A stretch of DNA of 9,430 bases from an uncultured Oscillospiraceae bacterium (GTDB lineage Bacteria > Bacillota > Clostridia > Oscillospirales > Oscillospiraceae), in contig CAKTHW010000062.1 of assembly GCA_934565425.1 (NCBI GenBank), forward strand, positions 1 through 9,430, given 5' to 3'. The notes under the pieces were generated by a model, which was given only the letters and a program-made list of their open reading frames with translations, ran no database searches and was not told where the DNA came from. Of the stretch, positions 5,347-9,430 are shown piece after piece. Both the position numbers and the translations under genes were made by a program. Within the stretch, counting starts at the first letter, position 1; the number at the start of each line of letters is the position of its first letter.

Positions 5347-6834
5347 ATGGGAAGCCATCAGGAATATGTCCCCCATCATCCGAAACCGGAGGTGGTCTAC
5401 GACCTGCCGCTGAATCTACAGGGGTTGGAGTCCGCTTTCGCCCACTGTGTGGAGTTCGCCAGCCGGGAGATTGTCCTGGTGCAGGGCGGCACTTGCACGG
5501 TGTGCTGGCTGGAAGGGATGGTCAAGAGCGAGCGGCTCAACGACTACGTTCTGCGTCCGCTCATCACCGGACCGGTGCCGGCGGAGGTGCAGAAGGTGGG
5601 CGGTCTGCTCCAAGGGGTCATCTGGAACCTGAACGTAAAGACTCCGACCACCATGGACGAGACGGTGAAGGCTATGGTAAGTGGCAGCTGTGCGGTGGTG
5701 CTGCCTGATGGGGTGCTGACCTGTGCTGTGCCCACGGAGGAAAAACGCAGTGTCAGCGATCCGGAAAATGAGACGGAGGCCAAAGGGGCGCGGGACTCCT
5801 TTGTGGAGAGCGTGCGTACCAGCACTTCCCTGGTGCGCCGAAGGCTCAAGAGCGCCAAGGTCAAGTGTATGGAATATCAGGTGGGGCGGACGTCCCAGAC
5901 GGCAGTGGATGTGCTGTGGGTGGAGGGGATCACCAACCAGACGTTGGTGGATAAGGTGTCCCAGCGCATTGCGGACATGGACATTGATGCTCTGCTGGCG
6001 GCGTCGGACATTGAAGAATACTTGGTGGACAGCCGTCACACGGTGTTCCCGCAGGTGCTGTTCACCGAGCGGCCAGACCGCTTCTGCCGCGGCCTCATGG
6101 AAGGCCGGGTGGGGGTGCTCATCGACGGCATCCCGTTGGGCTGCCTGCTGCCCTGTGACCTGAACCAGTTCCTGCGGACGCCCCAGGATTTGAGCTACCA
6201 TTGGTCCATCATCAGCGTCCTGACCCTCCTGCGCTACCTGTCCATCATCGTCACCGTCCTGCTGCCCGGGTTCTATATCGCCGTCTCCGCCTTTCACCTA
6301 CAGATGATCCCCACCCAGCTGGCTCTGTCCATCATCGCCAGCAAACAGGACGTGCCCTTCTCTACCCAGTTTGAAGTGCTGGTCATGCTGCTGGCTTTTG
6401 AACTGCTCCAGGAGGCGGGGCTGCGGATGCCCAAGACCATCGGGCAGAGCGTCTCCATCATCGGCGCCCTGGTGGTGGGACAGGCGGCGGTGGAGGCCAA
6501 GATCGTTTCGCCGGCGGTCATCATCGTGGTGGCGGCAGCGGGCATGGCCGGGTTCACCATGCCCAGTCAGGACTTCGCCAACGGCCTGCGCATCTGGCGC
6601 TTTTTGGTGGCGTTGGGGGCTTGTTTTGCCGGATTGTTCGGCCTGACCACGGTGGTGGCGGCCCTCATCTTCCAGCTGGCCAAAATGCAGAACTGCGGCG
6701 TCAGCTACCTGACCCCCTTTGTGGCCAAAGAATGGCAGCACAAGGGCGGCGGCTGGGTCATTCGAGGTCCCATGCCGGACATCAAACTGCGGGATCTATC
6801 CCTGAACCCAGAGGGGAAACGGAGGCAAAAGTGA
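5347..6834 (+). CDS. Spore germination protein, GerA/GerKA family (germinant receptor A subunit)
   Basis: This is the A subunit of a three-part germinant receptor in the spore inner membrane, which senses small molecules and triggers spore germination. The 495-residue product matches the usual family length of about 480-550. Residues 1-285 form the soluble N-terminal domain. They are followed by a membrane domain (about 287-470) beginning SIISVLTLLRYLSIIVTVLLPG and including the hallmark EAGLRMPKTIGQ (from residue 356) and GALVVGQAAVEAKIVSP. The C-terminus is a short basic tail. AGGAG at 5334-5338 lies 8 nt before the ATG, and the preceding terminator leaves little room for an earlier start. 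The stop overlaps the next gene by 4 nt (GTGA). The A-C-B order is like gerK of Bacillus and clostridia, but the substrate cannot be read from the sequence, so no specific symbol is assigned. Confidence 0.95.
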   Translation: MGSHQEYVPHHPKPEVVYDLPLNLQGLESAFAHCVEFASREIVLVQGGTCTVCWLEGMVKSERLNDYVLRPLITGPVPAEVQKVGGLLQGVIWNLNVKTPTTMDETVKAMVSGSCAVVLPDGVLTCAVPTEEKRSVSDPENETEAKGARDSFVESVRTSTSLVRRRLKSAKVKCMEYQVGRTSQTAVDVLWVEGITNQTLVDKVSQRIADMDIDALLAASDIEEYLVDSRHTVFPQVLFTERPDRFCRGLMEGRVGVLIDGIPLGCLLPCDLNQFLRTPQDLSYHWSIISVLTLLRYLSIIVTVLLPGFYIAVSAFHLQMIPTQLALSIIASKQDVPFSTQFEVLVMLLAFELLQEAGLRMPKTIGQSVSIIGALVVGQAAVEAKIVSPAVIIVVAAAGMAGFTMPSQDFANGLRIWRFLVALGACFAGLFGLTTVVAALIFQLAKMQNCGVSYLTPFVAKEWQHKGGGWVIRGPMPDIKLRDLSLNPEGKRRQK

Positions 6835-7976
6835 GAAAAGTAGCGTGGATACTCTGCTGTGTGCTCACAGCAAACCTGCTCTGCGGGTGCAGCCCCCGGT
6901 TCCTGCCCCAGCCCAAGGACATCTCCAACGTGGAGCTGGTGCGTACCCTGGCGGTGGACAGCGCCCCAAAAGGCCGGGTGAAGGTCACCGTCTCCAGCGG
7001 TGCCAAACGAGAGGACTCCGGCAGCGGCGGCAAAGAACCGCTGATCTTGGAGCAGGAGGCCAGCACCATTTTTGCCGCCTGTCAGATGATCCAAAAGAGC
7101 GGCAGCGGCTACGTGACCTATGGACATGTGACCGAGTGCGTCATCGGTAAGGGCGCAGCCGAGGCTGGTATCGACCGGATTTTGGACTATATCCAGCGGG
7201 ACTATGAGATGCGGTTGGATACTTTGATCTTTTTCACCGAAGAGACCGCAGCGGAGATCGTCACCAAATCCGGCAGCGAGGACATCGCCGCCACCGACCG
7301 CCTCCAGGAGACCGGCAAGGAACTTCCGTTGGAGTCCAAAGGGTGGGCGTGTACTGTCCGGGAGTTCTTGTCCGACCTGTACGACAACGGCTGGGCCATG
7401 ATGCCGGTGGTGCGGCTGCGGAAGGAAGCGGAACAGGACACCTTGGTGTCAGACGGGATGGCGTTGTTCCAGGAGACCAGTTTAAAAGGACGGTTCCCGC
7501 CGGAATTGGGGCGGGGCGTCTGCCTGCTGCTCAATCAGGGGGATATGAGCTATCTGGACTTGGACACCGAGGAGGATGGCGTAGCCGGTCTAAAGCTGAC
7601 CGGTCAGAAATGTAAGTGGAGCGCCCAGTGGCAAGGGGATGAGCTGACCGACTTGACGGCAAATATCCAGGTGCAGGCGGACTTGTCCGAAGCGAGCGGA
7701 AAACTGGAAGAGCTGAATGAGGACGTCATGAGCCGCATGGAAAAGACCCTGGCTAAAACCTTGACCTGTGAGGCGATACAGGTGTTGGAGCAGGAACAGC
7801 AGGTGGGGGATTTCCTCCATTTGAAACGGACGTTGATGACGCAGTATCCCATGAAGGCTGGCCTGATCCAGCAAAAGTGGGAGCAATGGCAGAAGAGCCT
7901 GACCTTCCACGTGAAGACCGGCTGCGTGATACAGCAGAGCTACGACGTAAGCCGAGGAGTAGGCCAGGGCGCGTAA
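6831..7976 (+). CDS. Ger(x)C family germination lipoprotein (germinant receptor C subunit)
   Basis: The 381-residue product uses a GTG start at 6831 inside the previous gene's stop (GTGA). GGAGG sits 5 nt upstream at 6821-6825. The upstream open frame from 6621 is only a shadow of the A-subunit gene. Residues 1-20 form a lipoprotein signal ending L-C-G-C, so Cys20 is the lipid anchor, as known for GerC proteins. The N-terminal domain starts ISNVELVRTLAVDS (31-44) and carries the family segment YGHVTECVIGKGAAEAGIDR (from residue 97) followed by a stretch ending LDTLIFFTE. The C-terminal half is mixed alpha/beta with a long charged helix (about 285-310) and ends near FHVKTGCVIQQS. It should lie on the outer face of the spore inner membrane with the A and B subunits. 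Length is normal for the family. Confidence 0.93.
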   Translation: MRKVAWILCCVLTANLLCGCSPRFLPQPKDISNVELVRTLAVDSAPKGRVKVTVSSGAKREDSGSGGKEPLILEQEASTIFAACQMIQKSGSGYVTYGHVTECVIGKGAAEAGIDRILDYIQRDYEMRLDTLIFFTEETAAEIVTKSGSEDIAATDRLQETGKELPLESKGWACTVREFLSDLYDNGWAMMPVVRLRKEAEQDTLVSDGMALFQETSLKGRFPPELGRGVCLLLNQGDMSYLDLDTEEDGVAGLKLTGQKCKWSAQWQGDELTDLTANIQVQADLSEASGKLEELNEDVMSRMEKTLAKTLTCEAIQVLEQEQQVGDFLHLKRTLMTQYPMKAGLIQQKWEQWQKSLTFHVKTGCVIQQSYDVSRGVGQGA

Positions 7977-7988
7977 AGGGGGAGCGGA

Positions 7989-9071
7989 ATGGAGCAGAAA
8001 AAGCTGTCTGGGGGACAATTTGGCATCTTGACCTTCGTCATGATGATGGCGCCTATCGTCCACGCTGTCCCCACCCGCATCATCGACGCCCGCCGAGCGT
8101 CCTGGCTCCTGCCCCTTGCGGCTGTCCTGCCCCTGTCCATCTTGATGTTCTTCCTCTTCCGCTGCCTGAGCCGGATGCCGGCCGACAGTGGCCTGGGAGA
8201 TGTGTATCACCTGGCCTTCGGCAGCCGCTGGGGCAAGGTCTGCTGCGGCTTGAGCGCCATGTGGATGGTGATGGTCATGGTGGTGGACCTGCGCTTTTAC
8301 GCGGAACGCTACGTCTCGGCCGTCTACCCGGAGGCGGGCAAGTTGGTATTCTACTTGGCCATGGCGGTGCTGCAGCTTTGGATCGTACGAGAGGATCTGA
8401 GCTGCCTGCTGCGTGCAGGGAAGATTTTCTTCTGGGTGGTCACGCTCACCTTGGCTGCAGTGCTCCTGTTGGCCATTGGGAAGATACGCCTGTATAACCT
8501 GTGGCCGGTGACAGATACCAGCTGGCGCGAGGTGGGATTGGGGACGATACGCTTGAGCACGGCCATCAGTATGGCGGTTCCCGCGGGCTTCCTGTTGGGC
8601 AAGGTGCAGTGGAAGACCAGGAAGAGCGGCGCTGTCTGGTGGGTCATCGCGCTGACTGGCGCCACCATGGGGATTGCAGTCAGCATTTTGGGCGTGTTCG
8701 GGCCAGAACTGAGCCAGCGTTTGCAGGTTCCCTTTTTTACACTGGCGAAAGAGGTCTCCGTCACAGGCGCGATGGAACGATTGGAGTCCATCATCTCCGC
8801 CATGTGGATGATGACGGATACCGCGCTCATGGGTGTCCTGGCCTTTTCCGCCGAACAAGCCTTGCGTCAGGTGGCGGGAGAGGCCAAACGACCGGAATGG
8901 GTGCGAAGGATTTTGATTTTAGTCTTGGTCGCCGCGTGCTGCGCGCTGCCCAAATCTGCCTTTGATATGGATGCCGGATACCAGGCCATCGGGATGCCGC
9001 TCAATATTATAATAGGGTATCTCATTCCGGGTGCAGCATTAGTTGTTGCAAAAGTTCGGAAAAGATGGTAA
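7989..9071 (+). CDS. GerB family germination protein (GerAB/ArcD/ProY-type transporter-like B subunit)
   Basis: The 360-residue product belongs to the APC-like family of germinant receptor B subunits, which bind the germinant within the membrane. The start MEQKKLSGGQFGILTF is typical of the family, where the first helix follows a short polar segment. About ten hydrophobic helices can be picked out, roughly at 11-29, 37-57, 80-100, 115-133, 140-160, 180-203, 216-240, 265-290, 305-323 and 330-350. The protein ends in a basic VRKRW tail. AAAGGGGGAG (7975-7984) precedes the ATG, and the gap to the C-subunit gene is 12 nt, so it is the last gene of the operon. No terminator follows; its last codons overlap a possible weak promoter and the rRNA control region begins at once. 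The length is close to the usual 365 residues. Confidence 0.93.
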   Translation: MEQKKLSGGQFGILTFVMMMAPIVHAVPTRIIDARRASWLLPLAAVLPLSILMFFLFRCLSRMPADSGLGDVYHLAFGSRWGKVCCGLSAMWMVMVMVVDLRFYAERYVSAVYPEAGKLVFYLAMAVLQLWIVREDLSCLLRAGKIFFWVVTLTLAAVLLLAIGKIRLYNLWPVTDTSWREVGLGTIRLSTAISMAVPAGFLLGKVQWKTRKSGAVWWVIALTGATMGIAVSILGVFGPELSQRLQVPFFTLAKEVSVTGAMERLESIISAMWMMTDTALMGVLAFSAEQALRQVAGEAKRPEWVRRILILVLVAACCALPKSAFDMDAGYQAIGMPLNIIIGYLIPGAALVVAKVRKRW

Positions 9072-9074
9072 AAT
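9046..9074 (+). promoter_or_regulatory. Possible weak upstream promoter (P0) of the rRNA operon
   Basis: TTGCAA (9046-9051) and TAAAAT (9069-9074) are 17 bp apart and overlap the last codons of the gerB-type gene. The match is fair but could occur by chance in AT-rich DNA. It would be a third start upstream of P1 and P2. Confidence 0.3.
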
Positions 9075-9137
9075 AGGAAGGAATTCGAACCAAAGTGTTT
9101 GTTCACGAAAAAATGCAAAAAAGTTTGCGAAAAACGC

Positions 9138-9166
9138 TTGACATTTTGCGACGGATTTAGTATACT
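9138..9166 (+). promoter_or_regulatory. rRNA operon promoter P1
   Basis: A perfect -35 TTGACA (9138-9143), a 17-bp spacer and TATACT (9161-9166). Upstream, 9104-9134 is rich in A-runs, as expected of an UP element that contacts the RNA polymerase alpha subunits. Tandem consensus promoters of this sort are typical of Firmicutes rrn operons. Confidence 0.85.
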
Positions 9167-9174
9167 AACAAAGC

Positions 9175-9326
9175 GCTCGAGAGAGCAAGCCAAAAACTGG
9201 AATGCAGCTGAACCTGAAGCGGAAAGCTTTCAGAAAGTTGCTGAAAAAAAGTGCTTGACAAGCTCCGCTGAGTGTGCTAAACTAAACAAGCTGTTGCCGA
9301 GAGGGAAACCTCGAAATGCAGCGAAC
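9175..9326 (+). repeat. Duplicated leader modules after P1 and P2
   Basis: After P1 come a GNRA-capped hairpin, GCTC-GAGA-GAGC (9175-9186), and then AATGCAGCTGAAC (9201-9213). After P2 come GAGG-GAAA-CCTC (9301-9312) and then AATGCAGCGAAC (9315-9326). The shared motif lies at a similar distance from each -10 box (40 and 37 nt). Between the copies, CTGAAGC (9214-9220) can pair with GCTTTCAG (9226-9233), with one bulge, in the P1 transcript. An old duplication of promoter plus leader is inferred. Confidence 0.55.
9255..9283 (+). promoter_or_regulatory. rRNA operon promoter P2
   Basis: A perfect -35 TTGACA (9255-9260), a 17-bp spacer and TAAACT (9278-9283). An A7 run lies just upstream (9244-9250). 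It lies 117 bp downstream of P1 with identical box geometry, and its leader runs through the boxA-like element towards the 16S gene. Confidence 0.85.
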
Positions 9327-9328
9327 TG

Positions 9329-9349
9329 TGTACCTTGTAAATTAAACAA
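9329..9349 (+). promoter_or_regulatory. boxA-like rRNA antitermination signal
   Basis: The stretch starting TGTACCTTG and ending TAAACAA resembles the rrn antitermination element of Firmicutes as I remember it (TGTTCTTTGAAAACT, then AAACAA). In the nascent leader it would recruit NusB-NusE and keep polymerase transcribing the untranslated rRNA genes. It is the best evidence that an rRNA operon, not a protein gene, follows. Confidence 0.6.
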
Positions 9350-9430
9350 CGTGAAACAAACTTAAAGCACCAGATATGATTCTTTTAAGCTTGGATGATG
9401 AAAATCATAACCAAGTCATTTTCTTTGATT

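Larger units (their letters stand above)
9167..9430 (+). other. rRNA operon 5' leader (pre-16S region), 16S gene beyond the window
   Basis: No protein gene fits in 9072-9430; the frame open across 9099-9365 is AT-rich and lacks a sensible start. The region holds promoters, the duplicated leader modules, the boxA-like signal and a hairpin at 9390-9415. In that hairpin CTTGG pairs with CCAAG and ATGAT with ATCAT around a GAAA loop, with an AA bulge. The hairpin could be part of the stem cut during 16S maturation. The conserved 16S start (AGAGTTTGATC) is not reached before position 9430. Confidence 0.7.

Noticed and set aside
7590..8858. Long open frame on the minus strand opposite the GerC and GerB genes (422 codons)
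   Set aside because: The product is His/Gln/Ala-rich and low in complexity, with no ribosome binding site or family motif. It is an antisense shadow of two well-supported genes.
9099..9365. Open frame of 88 codons in the rRNA leader
   Set aside because: It lies across two consensus promoters and the boxA-like element, has no ribosome binding site and has a Lys/Asn-rich composition expected from AT-rich non-coding DNA.
1..9430. CRISPR arrays, insertion sequences, tRNA genes, attachment sites
   Set aside because: No regularly spaced repeats, transposase-like frames, terminal inverted repeats or tRNA cloverleaf sequences were seen on either strand.

Overview
The window looks like chromosomal DNA of a spore-forming, gut-type Clostridia member, most likely the Oscillospiraceae (Flavonifractor/Lawsonibacter/Pseudoflavonifractor-like). 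The reasons are strong AGGAGG-type ribosome binding sites, housekeeping promoters of TTGACA/TATAAT type, lipoproteins with Ser/Ala-rich linkers, a GerA-family germinant receptor operon, and a moderately high GC content in the core genes. The genus is inferred from style, not proven. Every gene is on the + strand.

Region 1 (about 34-1891) is a compact four-gene operon bounded by hairpins. A bidirectional terminator (34-68) is followed by a near-consensus housekeeping promoter (70-98) and four small genes spaced by 4 nt, 3 nt and a 4-nt overlap. Each product has an N-terminal membrane anchor or lipoprotein signal and a short extracytoplasmic domain. I cannot assign a function to any of them. 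The first and third look like diverged paralogues, the second is a probable beta-sandwich lipoprotein, and the fourth resembles NTF2-like/DUF4829-type proteins.

Region 2 (about 1892-5299) holds metG (methionyl-tRNA synthetase) with its own promoter (1892-1920) and a roughly 150-nt leader that lacks a T-box but contains a terminator-like fold. It is followed by a CapA/PGA_cap-family lipoprotein. A strong hairpin without a U-tract separates the two genes, and a canonical intrinsic terminator (5258-5299) closes the unit.

Region 3 (about 5289-9071) is a three-gene germinant receptor operon in the order A-C-B: the GerA-type subunit, the GerC-type lipoprotein and the GerB-type transporter-like subunit. 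A sporulation-type (sigma-G/sigma-F) promoter candidate overlaps the preceding terminator. The three subunits would assemble in the spore inner membrane and sense germinants.

Region 4 (9072-9430) has no protein gene. It is the promoter and leader region of an rRNA operon whose 16S gene must start just beyond the window. It has two consensus promoters with 17-bp spacers (P1 and P2), A-rich upstream tracts, a possible third promoter overlapping the end of the gerB-type gene, a boxA-like antitermination signal and a processing-type hairpin. The P1 and P2 leaders share the same layout, as if duplicated.
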